From assembly GCA_947446645.1 (NCBI GenBank), contig CANFHA010000001.1:124001-188000 (forward strand): DNA of 64,000 nucleotides, in the 5' to 3' direction. This stretch comes from Chitinophagaceae bacterium (GTDB taxonomy: Bacteria > Bacteroidota > Bacteroidia > Chitinophagales > Chitinophagaceae). Positions within the stretch are counted from its first letter, which is position 1; each line of letters opens with the position of its first letter. The notes under the pieces were generated by a model. The model ran no database searches, was not told the origin of the DNA, and saw only the letters and a program-made list of their open reading frames with translations. A program made the position numbers and the translations under genes. This document shows, piece by piece, positions 18,351 through 26,354 of the stretch.

Positions 18351-20552
18351 CTACGCCAAAAGTTTCTCCAGCGCAGTATCATAAGCCTCTTTCCAGTCGC
18401 TCACAAAGCCCCAGCTTTCATCATCTATCATTATTTCTTTGTTCGCATTTACTACTCCTATTTTGGTAAATGGAAAGCCTTTCAGCTCCGCTTCAAAGAG
18501 CGTGTGCAGATCAGGGTTCACCGTCACCACCACCCGGCTTTGCGCCTCGCCAAACAGTGTTGCATCTTTGCGTATCTTATCTCCTGTATGCATGCTGAAA
18601 CCAAGGCCATTGGTCATGCTGCACTCCAGCAGGCAGGCAAACAGTCCGCCCTCAGATATATCATGTGCCGATTTGACCAGCTTCTCGCTTATTACTCTTG
18701 CTACGGTCTGTTGCAGGCGATACTCTTCCTCCATATCAAAGTGCGGTGCCGGGCTATGCGTCACTCCGCATAAGTGGTGCAGGTATTCTGAGCAGTTGAT
18801 ATCATTCCTGTTCTCGCCTATCAGGTAAATATGATCGCCCGCATGTTTAAAATTCAGCGACATCTTTTGATCCGCATTATCCATCACACCTACCATACCT
18901 ATAGTTGGCGTTGGGTACACAGGTCCGTCTTCGCTCTGGTTGTAGAAGCTCACATTACCACCTGTTACCGGAGTATCCAGCTTGCGGCAGGCCTCACCCA
19001 TTCCCTTTATTGCATTTACAAACTGGTAATACACCTCCGGGTTATATGGGTTGCCAAAGTTCAGGCAGTTAGTGATAGCCACCGGCTGTCCGCCGCTGCA
19101 CACTATATTCCTTGCCGCTTCGCTCACTGCAATCATCGCACCTTTATAAGGATCGGCAAATACATATCGGCTGTTGCAGTCGGTAGTTACCGCCAGTGCC
19201 TTGTCTGTACCATGCACCCGCACTACCGTAGCATCACTTGGCTCATTGGTCTGTGTATTACCCGTCATTACCATGCTGTCATACTGCTCGTATATCCAGC
19301 GCTTTGAAGCAATATTGGGTAGCTGTACCAGTTCGTAAGCCATTGCCCGCATATCATTGGGCACTGCTATGCTTTCCGGGTTAAACGCTTTGATCTCAGC
19401 AAAATATTTTGGTTCGCTGTATTCGCGCTCATAGATAGGCGCGCCGCCGCCCAGCACCAGGCTTTCAGCAGGCACATCTGCTACCAGCTCACCGTTCATG
19501 TAGTACTTAAGGTTGGTGTCTTTTGTCACCTCACCTATCTGCACACAGTGTATATCCCACTTGTCAAATATTTTTTGCACTTCACTTTCGCGGCCCTTCT
19601 TTACCACTATCAGCATACGCTCCTGGCTTTCGCTCAGCAGCATCTCCCATGGCTTCATATTCTCCTGGCGTGTAGGCACTTTGTCCAGGTGAATGATCAT
19701 ACCATGTTCGCCCTTTGCGCTCATTTCACTGGTGCTGCAGGTAATTCCTGCTGCACCCATATCCTGCATACCTATCAGCGCGCCTGTTGGTATCATCTCC
19801 AGGCAGGCCTCCAGCAATTTCTTCTCTTCAAACGGATCACCCACCTGTACCGATGGCAGCGACTCAGCACTGTTCTCGCTGATATCAGCCGATGCAAACG
19901 ATGCACCACCTATACCGTCCTTACCGGTAGATGCACCCACTATAAATACCGGGTTGCCCTCCCCATGCGATGTTGCTGATACCGTTTGCCCTACCCTTAC
20001 CACACCTACGCTCATCGCATTCACCAGCGGATTGGTCTGATAGCAGCTTTCATAGTACACCTCGCCTGCTACAGTAGGCACGCCAAAGCAGTTGCCATAA
20101 TGGCCTATGCCTTTTACAACGCCCTTTATCAGCCACTTTGTTTTGGGGTTATCTACCTTACCGAAGCGAAGTGAGTTGAGCGACGCAACAGGCCTTGCAC
20201 CCATAGTAAAAATATCGCGGTGAATACCACCCACACCCGTAGCAGCACCCTGGAATGGCTCTATGGCCGATGGGTGGTTGTGGCTTTCTATCTTGAACAC
20301 ACATCCCCATCCGTCGCCTATATCTATAAGACCGGCATTTTCCTCACCAGCCTTCACCAGCATTTTAGCGCCATCGCGTGGCAATGTCTTCAGCCACGTT
20401 ATAGAATTTTTATAGCTGCAGTGCTCACTCCACATTACGGAGTACATAGCAGTTTCATTAAAATTTGGGGTACGCCCCAGTATCTCTGTTATCTTTTGAA
20501 ATTCTTCTTCGCGAAGGCCAAGTTTCATGGCTTGTTCGAGTGTGGCAGTCAT
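18351..20552 (-). CDS. purL: phosphoribosylformylglycinamidine synthase subunit PurL
   Basis: The 733-residue enzyme makes formylglycinamidine ribonucleotide from FGAR, ATP and ammonia in purine synthesis. Its length is that of the small PurL, which needs separate PurS and PurQ subunits (not in this window). Visible features are YSVMWSEHCSYKNS near residue 40, ESHNHPSAIEPFQGAATGVGG with GRD-like HRDIFTMGARPVA, and GNVSFYNQSEDGPVYPTPTIGMVG in the second half. A consensus TAnnTTTG box ends only five bases before the ATG, so the messenger may have almost no leader. Confidence 0.95.
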   Translation of the reverse strand: MTATLEQAMKLGLREEEFQKITEILGRTPNFNETAMYSVMWSEHCSYKNSITWLKTLPRDGAKMLVKAGEENAGLIDIGDGWGCVFKIESHNHPSAIEPFQGAATGVGGIHRDIFTMGARPVASLNSLRFGKVDNPKTKWLIKGVVKGIGHYGNCFGVPTVAGEVYYESCYQTNPLVNAMSVGVVRVGQTVSATSHGEGNPVFIVGASTGKDGIGGASFASADISENSAESLPSVQVGDPFEEKKLLEACLEMIPTGALIGMQDMGAAGITCSTSEMSAKGEHGMIIHLDKVPTRQENMKPWEMLLSESQERMLIVVKKGRESEVQKIFDKWDIHCVQIGEVTKDTNLKYYMNGELVADVPAESLVLGGGAPIYEREYSEPKYFAEIKAFNPESIAVPNDMRAMAYELVQLPNIASKRWIYEQYDSMVMTGNTQTNEPSDATVVRVHGTDKALAVTTDCNSRYVFADPYKGAMIAVSEAARNIVCSGGQPVAITNCLNFGNPYNPEVYYQFVNAIKGMGEACRKLDTPVTGGNVSFYNQSEDGPVYPTPTIGMVGVMDNADQKMSLNFKHAGDHIYLIGENRNDINCSEYLHHLCGVTHSPAPHFDMEEEYRLQQTVARVISEKLVKSAHDISEGGLFACLLECSMTNGLGFSMHTGDKIRKDATLFGEAQSRVVVTVNPDLHTLFEAELKGFPFTKIGVVNANKEIMIDDESWGFVSDWKEAYDTALEKLLA

Positions 20553-20556
20553 ACCG

Positions 20557-20564
20557 CAAACCTA
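20557..20564 (-). promoter_or_regulatory. possible -7 promoter element of purL
   Basis: On the minus strand TAGGTTTG matches TAnnTTTG, the -7 box of Bacteroidota primary sigma factors. No good TTTG is found 19-21 bases further upstream, so support is partial. If used, transcription would begin at or next to the purL ATG. Confidence 0.4.
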
Positions 20565-20662
20565 CAAAAATTTCGGGAGGGATATATTTGAAGATAGAAA
20601 TATACAACTGACATTCCTATATGGAATACAATATAAATTTATCATAAGCTCAAGGTAGTGAT

Positions 20663-20690
20663 GTCATGGTGAGCGAAGTCGAACCATGAC
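20663..20690. repeat. REP-like inverted repeat
   Basis: GTCATGGT and ACCATGAC pair perfectly around GAGCGAAGTCGA. No T run follows in either direction, so it is not a typical terminator. It lies between purL and the unknown gene at 20727. Confidence 0.55.
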
Positions 20691-20726
20691 ACTGATGAGG
20701 TTTATCCTGAAGTTGAAAATTAGTTT

Positions 20727-21386
20727 TTAGAATTCTTTCTCCGATAAGTTCTTTATCAATTTCCCCTTAAAATCATAAAGTTGTTTTTGAACATACCTGC
20801 CCTTACTCTCTCCCTTTTTATCATATTCAATGCCCGTGACCTGGATCTCCACTCCTTCTTTGGTGGCTTTTGTCAGCCACCCATCTCTGAAAAACGTAAG
20901 TTTATTGTCTATAAGATTATAACAATGTACAGCAGGTGATACTGTCCATCCATCAGTTTGAAAATAAAGTAATTCACCGTCTTTGGCGATCATTCCGGTA
21001 TCAAAACCGCACAAATAGTCAAATGGATAATTCTTAGAACCTGCATATAACGGCTTAGTGCCGCCTTCAAAATCAAGGCATGTTGTAAAAAGTAGTTTTT
21101 CCGTGTTCGTCGCAATGTAAAAACACCTGATCGAATACTGGTCGTGACCTTCGTCTCCTTTTGCTGCTTTTGAGCGTTGTTCCAATTTCTCGTAAATAAC
21201 CAGATTCTTCGACGTAGAATAACCAATCAAATGAACATCCTTGCCATTAGCGATATTTCTGATTTTACCATCTTGTAATTTTGCCATTACCGCCCCGCCC
21301 TTTTCATATGCCTGCACCAACTTTTGCGCTGACGAACTGTTGAACACAAGCAAAACAATGGTCACTAATGCTACTCTCCGCAACAT
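20727..21386 (-). CDS. secreted protein of unknown function
   Basis: The 219-residue product has a signal peptide (MLRRVALVTIVLLVFNSSSA) followed directly by AQKLVQAYEKGG. The mature part is predicted from the sequence to be beta-rich, with repeated aromatic-hydrophobic strands (LVIYEKLEQ, SIRCFYIATNTEKLLF, LLYFQTDGWTVSP, VHCYNLIDNKLTFFRDGW) that resemble bladed or lipocalin-like folds. Four cysteines are scattered. I do not recognise a family. It is preceded by a 260-base gap to hsp20 and followed by a REP-like inverted repeat. Confidence 0.6.
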   Translation of the reverse strand: MLRRVALVTIVLLVFNSSSAQKLVQAYEKGGAVMAKLQDGKIRNIANGKDVHLIGYSTSKNLVIYEKLEQRSKAAKGDEGHDQYSIRCFYIATNTEKLLFTTCLDFEGGTKPLYAGSKNYPFDYLCGFDTGMIAKDGELLYFQTDGWTVSPAVHCYNLIDNKLTFFRDGWLTKATKEGVEIQVTGIEYDKKGESKGRYVQKQLYDFKGKLIKNLSEKEF

Positions 21387-21466
21387 ACTTTTTTTGTGAA
21401 AATAGTGAATTTATTAAGTTAATAAATGCGCCATAAATCAACAATAAACGAACGCTAATCCCACAA

Positions 21467-21502
21467 TTGAGCCAATGAGTTATTCAGCCATTCAGCCATT
21501 TA
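21467..21502. repeat. short-period intergenic repeat (TGAGCCA / TTCAGCCA)
   Basis: ATTGAGCCAATGAG is followed by two copies of ATTCAGCC. It belongs to the same family as 401-441 and 25167-25188. Confidence 0.5.
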
Positions 21503-21642
21503 TACTTTAAAATATTGTTAAGTGTCATGCTATGTTTCAATTTGTCGCATCAAGACTGAAATTTTTTCAGATTCCTTTGTCAAATTTTCATTTTTTGCCA
21601 CTGGCATTTCGTTTGACGTTTTTACAGAAAAAACAACACATT

Positions 21643-22119
21643 ATGAACAGGCTATTAAAGAAAACAAACGGAAATGGCAATGCGCCAGTAAACACTTTCA
21701 GCGGCCTGGTAGAACGGATGCTGCACAACAATGTAAACCGCTTATTGGATGACGGCTTCTGGGGAGCCGGCAATGTAGCCCGCAACACGAATGTACCCGT
21801 GAATGTGCAGGAGACAGACAAATCCTACGAACTGGAACTGGTAGCCCCCGGCCTGAGAAAAGAAGATTTCAAGGTAAACGTTCAGAGCGATACATTGACG
21901 ATAAGCTTTGAACATACTGAAGAGCAGAACGAGCAAGGCACGGAAAACGGTTGGCTACGCAGGGAATATAGGAAACAATCGTTTGCCCGCACCTTTAGCC
22001 TCGATGAGGCGATAGACGCCGGAAAGATCAGCGCTCAATATACCGATGGCATACTCCATCTCACTTTGCCAAAAAAGGAAGGCGAGCAGAAAATCAGTCG
22101 CACTATAGAGATCAAATAG
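21643..22119 (+). CDS. small heat-shock protein, Hsp20/alpha-crystallin family
   Basis: Start at 21643 gives 158 residues beginning MNRLLKKTNGNGNAP; the longer frame from 21532 adds an implausible hydrophobic stretch. The alpha-crystallin domain runs from about residue 45 to 145: VPVNVQETDKSYELELVAPGLRK-like strands, then SFARTFSLDEAIDAGKISAQYTDGILHLTLPKK, which contains the conserved A-x-x-x-n-G-v-L signature. The C-terminal ISRTIEIK supplies the I-x-I anchor used for oligomer assembly. It acts as an ATP-independent holdase in the cytoplasm. It heads a run of four same-strand genes. Confidence 0.9.
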   Translation: MNRLLKKTNGNGNAPVNTFSGLVERMLHNNVNRLLDDGFWGAGNVARNTNVPVNVQETDKSYELELVAPGLRKEDFKVNVQSDTLTISFEHTEEQNEQGTENGWLRREYRKQSFARTFSLDEAIDAGKISAQYTDGILHLTLPKKEGEQKISRTIEIK

Positions 22120-22146
22120 AGGGCAGGTTTTTAAATAGAAGGTGCG

Positions 22147-22176
22147 CAGGCGGTGTAGAAATACGCCGCCTGTTTT
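22147..22176 (+). terminator. intrinsic terminator
   Basis: CAGGCGG and CCGCCTG pair across a 12-base loop and TTTT follows. It lies 27 bases after the hsp20 stop and so separates hsp20 from the lipoprotein gene. Confidence 0.7.
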
Positions 22177-22199
22177 GTGAAACTCAAAACATACCAGTT

Positions 22200-22682
22200 A
22201 TGAAAAAGATACTTTTGGCAGCATTGCTGTTAGTTGCCTTTACCGGCTGCCAGGCACAGGAGACCGGAAGCAGGAAAAACTTTGCGTCGATAAATGATAC
22301 TGCCGCGCACCAAAAGCCGCAGGTTACCAGTAAGGTAAATAAACGCTACGACGATAGTGGCAATCTGGTAGGCTACGATAGCACTTATTCCTGGTCCTAT
22401 TCTAGCACGGGCAAAGATGACGATATTAATGCGGATAGTCTGATCAATGCATTCAGAAAACAATTTGATGACGACTTTCCTTCCTTTTTTGGTCAGCGCT
22501 TTGGTGGCCCGTTATGGAACGACAGCTTACTTGACCATCACCTAACCAACCCGCTCCGATTCATGCAGCAATGGGAAAACCACTATTTCGACATGGGAAA
22601 AATGATGCACCGGCTTGACTCACTGGGTAGCCTTTTGCAGGACGACAATTTTCCCGGCATGGAAACCAAACCTAAATCGTAA
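22200..22682 (+). CDS. small lipoprotein of unknown function
   Basis: The 160-residue product has a lipoprotein signal with lipobox AFTGC (C17), so it is probably attached to a membrane facing the periplasm. The remainder is hydrophilic, rich in Asp, Ser and Tyr (GNLVGYDSTYSWSYSSTGKDDDI), and ends with FRKQFDDDFPSFFGQRFGGPLWND and a helical tail of Met, Leu and Asp. No family is recognised. It follows hsp20 and a terminator, and precedes the pair at 22701 and 22988, 18 bases from the first. Confidence 0.6.
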   Translation: MKKILLAALLLVAFTGCQAQETGSRKNFASINDTAAHQKPQVTSKVNKRYDDSGNLVGYDSTYSWSYSSTGKDDDINADSLINAFRKQFDDDFPSFFGQRFGGPLWNDSLLDHHLTNPLRFMQQWENHYFDMGKMMHRLDSLGSLLQDDNFPGMETKPKS

Positions 22683-22700
22683 GATCAAAACCTCACGGAA

Positions 22701-22991
22701 ATGGAAAACGTGTATAACATAGTAGTAAGCATACGCACGCTGCAAGGGATGAGGGAAGCCGGCAACTTTTATCTGGGAACAGACGAAGATTTTGCTAACA
22801 GCGTGTTTGACGATATGCAAGGCGACATTACTGCTGACGATGATGTACTAATACGCATAGACCTCGAAAAGAAAACCGAAGGCCTGCTGCCCGAACGGCT
22901 GAGGCGCATCTGCTGCACACTTAACCAGTACGCCCACAACTGCAAAATAATAACACGCGATGTCTTTAAATACTTTACGCTGGAACAATGA
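22701..22991 (+). CDS. hypothetical protein, translationally coupled to the next gene
   Basis: The 96-residue product is cytoplasmic, with an alpha/beta look: VYNIVVSIRTLQGMREAGNF, then FDDMQGDITADDDVLIRIDLEKK, and a Cys-containing helix RRICCTLNQYAHNCKIITRDVF. No known motif is seen. Its TGA overlaps the ATG of the next gene (ATGA at 22988-22991), which suggests the two products are made in a fixed ratio and may interact. It lies 18 bases after the lipoprotein gene. Confidence 0.6.
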   Translation: MENVYNIVVSIRTLQGMREAGNFYLGTDEDFANSVFDDMQGDITADDDVLIRIDLEKKTEGLLPERLRRICCTLNQYAHNCKIITRDVFKYFTLEQ

Positions 22992-23530
22992 ACGCTTATG
23001 AAAAACAAAAAGGATCTAACTTAATGGATCAAACAACGGAAACAAACATCCTGGACGACCGGCGCATAAAGCTGCTGAATTTCCTCCTGAAAGAAAACAA
23101 GATACCTGAACACGGAGATTTCAACCTGGAGAAACTACTTGCTGATATCAAGCCCGGCGAATATCAAAAACTGTTCGCCAATAATCCGGAATTTGAAACG
23201 GTATGGAAGGATGTGAATATGTCAAAGTCCCTGGCAAATTTTCTAATAGAAAATGACTTTGCCAGGCAGGATGGTGAAAACCTGGAGCTTACCGGCGTGC
23301 GTGGCCGCGACCTGCAAAAACAGGGTAGTTATGCCAAGCTGCTGGAGGATGAGCGGCATATAACAAGAGAGGCGCGCAGGGTGAGCGAGCTGGAGCTGGA
23401 AGCAAATCGGATGGCACACCGCCAGTATAAGATCAATGTGCTCATAGCTTTCGGCACTTGTATGGCAGCGCTATATTATCTGCTGGAGATTCTGAACGGC
23501 TTTTTCGGCTTCTACCATTACGCGCATTGA
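22988..23530 (+). CDS. hypothetical protein with C-terminal membrane helix
   Basis: The 180-residue protein begins with a charged N-terminal segment, then a domain (about residues 30-110) of short helices that could be a winged-helix fold (FNLEKLLADIKPGEYQKLF, SLANFLIENDFARQDGENLELTGVRG). A strongly charged helix rich in Glu and Arg follows (EDERHITREARRVSELELEANRM). A single hydrophobic helix (INVLIAFGTCMAALYYLLEIL) lies at the end. This is a tail-anchored layout. No family is recognised. The start codon overlaps the previous stop; M13 at 23024 is an alternative start. Confidence 0.6.
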   Translation: MNAYEKQKGSNLMDQTTETNILDDRRIKLLNFLLKENKIPEHGDFNLEKLLADIKPGEYQKLFANNPEFETVWKDVNMSKSLANFLIENDFARQDGENLELTGVRGRDLQKQGSYAKLLEDERHITREARRVSELELEANRMAHRQYKINVLIAFGTCMAALYYLLEILNGFFGFYHYAH

Positions 23531-23582
23531 TTGCATATAATGGAGCACTAGTTTGTCCAAATAGAAACTTACGCCACAAGGG

Positions 23583-23630
23583 CATTTTCAAATTTGCGCA
23601 TGTTCATCCCGATAGCTATCGGGACAAATT
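23583..23630 (-). repeat. 48-bp palindromic repeat, copy 1 (inverted)
   Basis: Read on the minus strand, this matches 42259-42306 over 48 bases with about five differences. The core is the perfect palindrome TCCCGATAGCTATCGGGA at 23607-23624. It lies between the tail-anchored protein gene and the convergent oxygenase gene, ending at the oxygenase stop codon. Confidence 0.8.
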
Positions 23631-24225
23631 ACTTCCTCTTCAGCCATCCAGTCACACTCATGCGCTGGCGGTTGGCCACCGCTACTTCATGCTCCAGTAT
23701 GTCGCTCTGAAAGAAAATGGCTTTTTGATTGTTAGGTTGTATCGTCTGTATCGTCTCATCATCATGATGTATCAATAGCTGGCCGCCGTCTGCATCTACC
23801 CAGTCCTGGTTCAGGTAGCTGATCATTGAGTATTTGCGGTTGTAGTCGTTTTTAAACTGGTCTTTATGCCTAATGTAAGAGGTGCCTTCTTCGTATAGTG
23901 CGTAGTGGAATTCGCAACAGTTAATGCCCGTAAAGCACGTTTTGTTCAGGTGCCCGGTAAACTGTTTTATCATATCAAGGAATTCCATCTCCGCCAGGTT
24001 CTTGCTCTTGCTGTCTATCCAGCAGGTCTTATCGCCGCGTATCTTTTGGGTTTTGTCTTTTACAGCTATATTGCCTATACCGGCTTTTTCCATGCGGCTA
24101 TCCCGGTTCAGCCTGTGTATATTCTGCTGCAGGGCCGCAGCCAGAGGAAGACTCAGGAAAGACTCGGATATCCCGATCTTATTTGTCATAAACCCCTCAA
24201 TCAACTCCTCGAATTTCGCTTCCAT
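23629..24225 (-). CDS. 2-oxoglutarate/Fe(II)-dependent oxygenase, prolyl-4-hydroxylase-like
   Basis: The 198-residue enzyme belongs to the jelly-roll dioxygenases that couple substrate hydroxylation to decarboxylation of 2-oxoglutarate. The iron triad is visible as H120-x-D122 (YIRHKDQF) and H179 (DILEHEV), with R188 to bind 2-oxoglutarate and the typical GGQLLIHHDD strand between them. It is close to the P4H-like group found in many Bacteroidota. The substrate is unknown; the absence of a signal peptide suggests a cytoplasmic target. Its stop abuts the palindromic repeat. Confidence 0.85.
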   Translation of the reverse strand: MEAKFEELIEGFMTNKIGISESFLSLPLAAALQQNIHRLNRDSRMEKAGIGNIAVKDKTQKIRGDKTCWIDSKSKNLAEMEFLDMIKQFTGHLNKTCFTGINCCEFHYALYEEGTSYIRHKDQFKNDYNRKYSMISYLNQDWVDADGGQLLIHHDDETIQTIQPNNQKAIFFQSDILEHEVAVANRQRMSVTGWLKRK

Positions 24226-24312
24226 TACTGTCGTTCAACCCTCAAGGTAGGCTTTATTTCGCAGGAACGGCGTTTGGCGCTGTATCAGGGCGTGGGTGGT
24301 CCAGCAATTTCC

Positions 24313-25059
24313 CTACATAAAAAGATAGGTCCACTTCACCGCTATAGTATATCCGGTCACTGTCACACCGCTGTCTTTGGCCAGGTTCATAGCATCATAT
24401 CCGCCGTACAGACCCATTAGCGCACGGCCACCGCCCACATCTGAGTGGCTTCTTCTGTTTCTCAGCACAAAGGGTACACTGAAGCCAAGGCTGGCAAAGG
24501 GTTCTAAAAATATATTGGTGTAGTGGCTCGTTACTTTCCTGTCCTCATCTTTCACCTGGTACATGTAGTCTGTGTTTATTCCCAGCTGCCAGTAAAAACC
24601 AACCCCTGCTCCGCCACTGCCATAGCTCATATTCATGTAAGACAGTGGCAGCTTCAACAGTGTATACTTGCGCTGGTAGCTTTGCGCCTTACCTAGGTCA
24701 TCAGTGTACTTGTATTTTATATTGTATTCATTTGCCGCTACCGATACAAAAAGAAAATTAGACTTGTTCTCATTGCGGCATGGCAACGATATCTTGATGC
24801 CAAAGTCGCCGCCGTAGTAGAATGCGCCACCCTTCGCCTTTATCGTCCCGGCACTGGTGCTGGATCCGGCATAGCCGAGATCAATACCGTAGAAGAAATG
24901 AACGCCGCCGCTGTTGCTCTTATTGCCATAGTAGGTGGGGAGCGTTGCAGTAGCGCTGGTCGTATTTAGTTCAGATGTTGTATCTGGCGTAGCCATCGCA
25001 AAGGTCGTGCTGCAGCAAATCACAAAGAGCAGGCATATAGGTATGTGTCGGTATAACAT
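24313..25059 (-). CDS. outer-membrane beta-barrel protein of unknown function
   Basis: I choose the ATG at 25059 (MLYRHIPICLLFVICCSTTFA), which gives a good signal peptide; an ATG at 25077 is also possible. The mature protein of about 225 residues has alternating amphipathic strands with turns rich in Gly, Ser and Asp: GGVHFFYGIDLGYAG, KGGAFYYGGDFGIKIS, NYNIKYKYTDDLGKA-like, GAGVGFYWQLGINTDYMYQV, and the last strand GYTIAVKWTYLFM ending in an aromatic-hydrophobic residue pair, as barrels usually do. Function cannot be inferred. Confidence 0.65.
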   Translation of the reverse strand: MLYRHIPICLLFVICCSTTFAMATPDTTSELNTTSATATLPTYYGNKSNSGGVHFFYGIDLGYAGSSTSAGTIKAKGGAFYYGGDFGIKISLPCRNENKSNFLFVSVAANEYNIKYKYTDDLGKAQSYQRKYTLLKLPLSYMNMSYGSGGAGVGFYWQLGINTDYMYQVKDEDRKVTSHYTNIFLEPFASLGFSVPFVLRNRRSHSDVGGGRALMGLYGGYDAMNLAKDSGVTVTGYTIAVKWTYLFM

Positions 25060-25166
25060 AAGGGCGTTTGCCCGCAAATATATACTTCACAGTCAATCTT
25101 TTATAATGATACTCTTTAGCCATGTGGTCATGATCTAAAGCAGATAGCATCATCAGTTTGCTAAAA

Positions 25167-25188
25167 CCATTAAGCCATTAAGCCATTA
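25167..25188. repeat. short-period repeat (CCATTAAG)
   Basis: Three tandem CCATTAAG/CCATTA units end in the stop codon of lolD. It belongs to the same family as 401-441. Confidence 0.55.
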
Positions 25189-25854
25189 TTTATTCACCAC
25201 TTCGCCCACTATCTTCCCGTCCTGCATGGTAAAAGTGCGGTCGGTCATTTTCGCCAGCGCATCATTATGGGTTATCATTATAAAGGTCTGGTCAAACTTA
25301 TCCCGCAGCGCCAGGAACAGTTGGTGCACAGAATGTGCGTTGGCACTATCCAGGTTCCCCGTTGGCTCATCAGCCATCACTACAGATGGTCGGGTCACCA
25401 GTGCCCTTGCTATGGCTACACGCTGCTGTTCCCCGCCCGATAATTCTGATGGTTTATTCTCAAGGCGGCTGGTCAGGCCCACCACGCCCAGCATTTCAGC
25501 CGCCTGGGCCAGCGCTTCTTTCTTGCCTACGCCCTTTATCCACAGTGGCACAGATACATTCTCTATCGCGCTGAATTCCGGGAGCAGGTGGTGAAACTGG
25601 AATACAAAACCTATATGTCGGTTACGAAACTGAGCTTGCTTTTTAGATGGCAGCTGCAATATGTTCGTGCCGTCAATCAGCACGCTTCCACTGTCTGGCT
25701 TGTCCAGCGCACCTACCAGGTGCAGTAGCGTGCTTTTACCCGCACCCGATGGGCCTACTATCGATACTATCTCCCCCTTCTGCACATCCAGCGACACATC
25801 ATTCACTACCGTCAGGCTCGAATATTTTTTACAAAGGTTCCTTACCGCAAGCAT
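25186..25854 (-). CDS. lolD: lipoprotein-releasing/cell-division type ABC transporter ATP-binding protein
   Basis: The 222-residue ATPase has Walker A GPSGAGKST (34-42), Q-loop FQFHHLLPEFSAIENV, ABC signature LSGGEQQRVAIARAL, Walker B VVMADEPTGNLDS and H-switch ITHND. The LPEFSAIENV stretch after the Q-loop and the EPTGNLDSANAHSV segment are typical of the MacB/LolD family. In Bacteroidota, LolD-like proteins power lipoprotein extraction from the inner membrane with a LolCE permease, which is not adjacent here. The symbol reflects family similarity; FtsE or another member of the group cannot be fully excluded. Confidence 0.8.
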   Translation of the reverse strand: MLAVRNLCKKYSSLTVVNDVSLDVQKGEIVSIVGPSGAGKSTLLHLVGALDKPDSGSVLIDGTNILQLPSKKQAQFRNRHIGFVFQFHHLLPEFSAIENVSVPLWIKGVGKKEALAQAAEMLGVVGLTSRLENKPSELSGGEQQRVAIARALVTRPSVVMADEPTGNLDSANAHSVHQLFLALRDKFDQTFIMITHNDALAKMTDRTFTMQDGKIVGEVVNK

Positions 25855-25929
25855 AGATGATAAAGGTAGTTATTTTACCTGTCCATTCTCACCCCGCCTA
25901 TCCCGCTATTCACCACTAACCTATGTGTT

Positions 25930-25947
25930 AAAAAAGTTAACTTTTTT
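25930..25947. promoter_or_regulatory. 18-bp perfect palindrome (possible operator)
   Basis: AAAAAAGTTAACTTTTTT is a perfect palindrome in the intergenic region between divergent lolD and the DUF2795 gene. It lies 19 bases upstream of the candidate -33 box at 25966. It could be a regulator-binding site or a simple A/T-rich hairpin. Confidence 0.4.
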
Positions 25948-25965
25948 ATGTTTATAAAAATGGCT

Positions 25966-25994
25966 TTTGAATTTTGAATTTTCCCTTACATTTG
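25966..25994 (+). promoter_or_regulatory. candidate promoter of the DUF2795 gene
   Basis: TTTG at 25966-25969 and TACATTTG at 25987-25994 are separated by 17 bases, close to the Bacteroidota TTTG-N19-TAnnTTTG pattern. The ATG at 26028 is 33 bases downstream. Confidence 0.55.
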
Positions 25995-26027
25995 CGGGAA
26001 TCGCAATAAAACAAATCTATTTATAAT

Positions 26028-26249
26028 ATGTTTTGGACACTTGAATTAGCCTCACACCTCGAAGATGCTCCCTGGCCTGCCACTAAGGACGAGCTTATTG
26101 ATTACGCCATTCGCTCTGGCGCACCTCTTGAAGTAGTCGAGAACCTGCAGGAGCTCGACGATGAAGGCGAGATTTACGAAGGCATAGAAGACATATGGCC
26201 CGACTACCCAACCCAGGATGATTTCTTTTTCAACGAAGACGAATACTAG
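26028..26249 (+). CDS. DUF2795 domain protein
   Basis: This 73-residue acidic cytoplasmic protein contains the DUF2795 pattern WPATKDELIDYAIRSGAPLEVVENLQEL followed by acidic DDEGEIYEGIEDIWPDYP. The strongly negative C-terminus (DDFFFNEDEY) is usual in the family. The structure suggests a small helical domain, and some members are found as regulators or adaptors; no function is established. It has its own promoter and a downstream terminator, so it is probably a single-gene unit. Confidence 0.8.
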   Translation: MFWTLELASHLEDAPWPATKDELIDYAIRSGAPLEVVENLQELDDEGEIYEGIEDIWPDYPTQDDFFFNEDEY

Positions 26250-26328
26250 AAATAAGTCAAAAGGTAAAAGTCAAAACCAACCTGGGTCTTGACTTGCCAC
26301 TGGTTTAGCCGCTTACAAAGTATTATCG

Positions 26329-26354
26329 ATCCCGCAGCAATGCGGGATTTTTTT
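26329..26354 (+). terminator. intrinsic terminator
   Basis: ATCCCGC and GCGGGAT pair across AGCAAT, with a long T run immediately after. It is 80 bases downstream of the DUF2795 stop. Confidence 0.85.

Noticed and set aside
22769-23008. 79-codon minus-strand frame over the 22701 gene
   Set aside because: The plus-strand genes are linked by an ATGA overlap and a consistent direction; the antisense product is Ser/Arg-rich and looks like a shadow.
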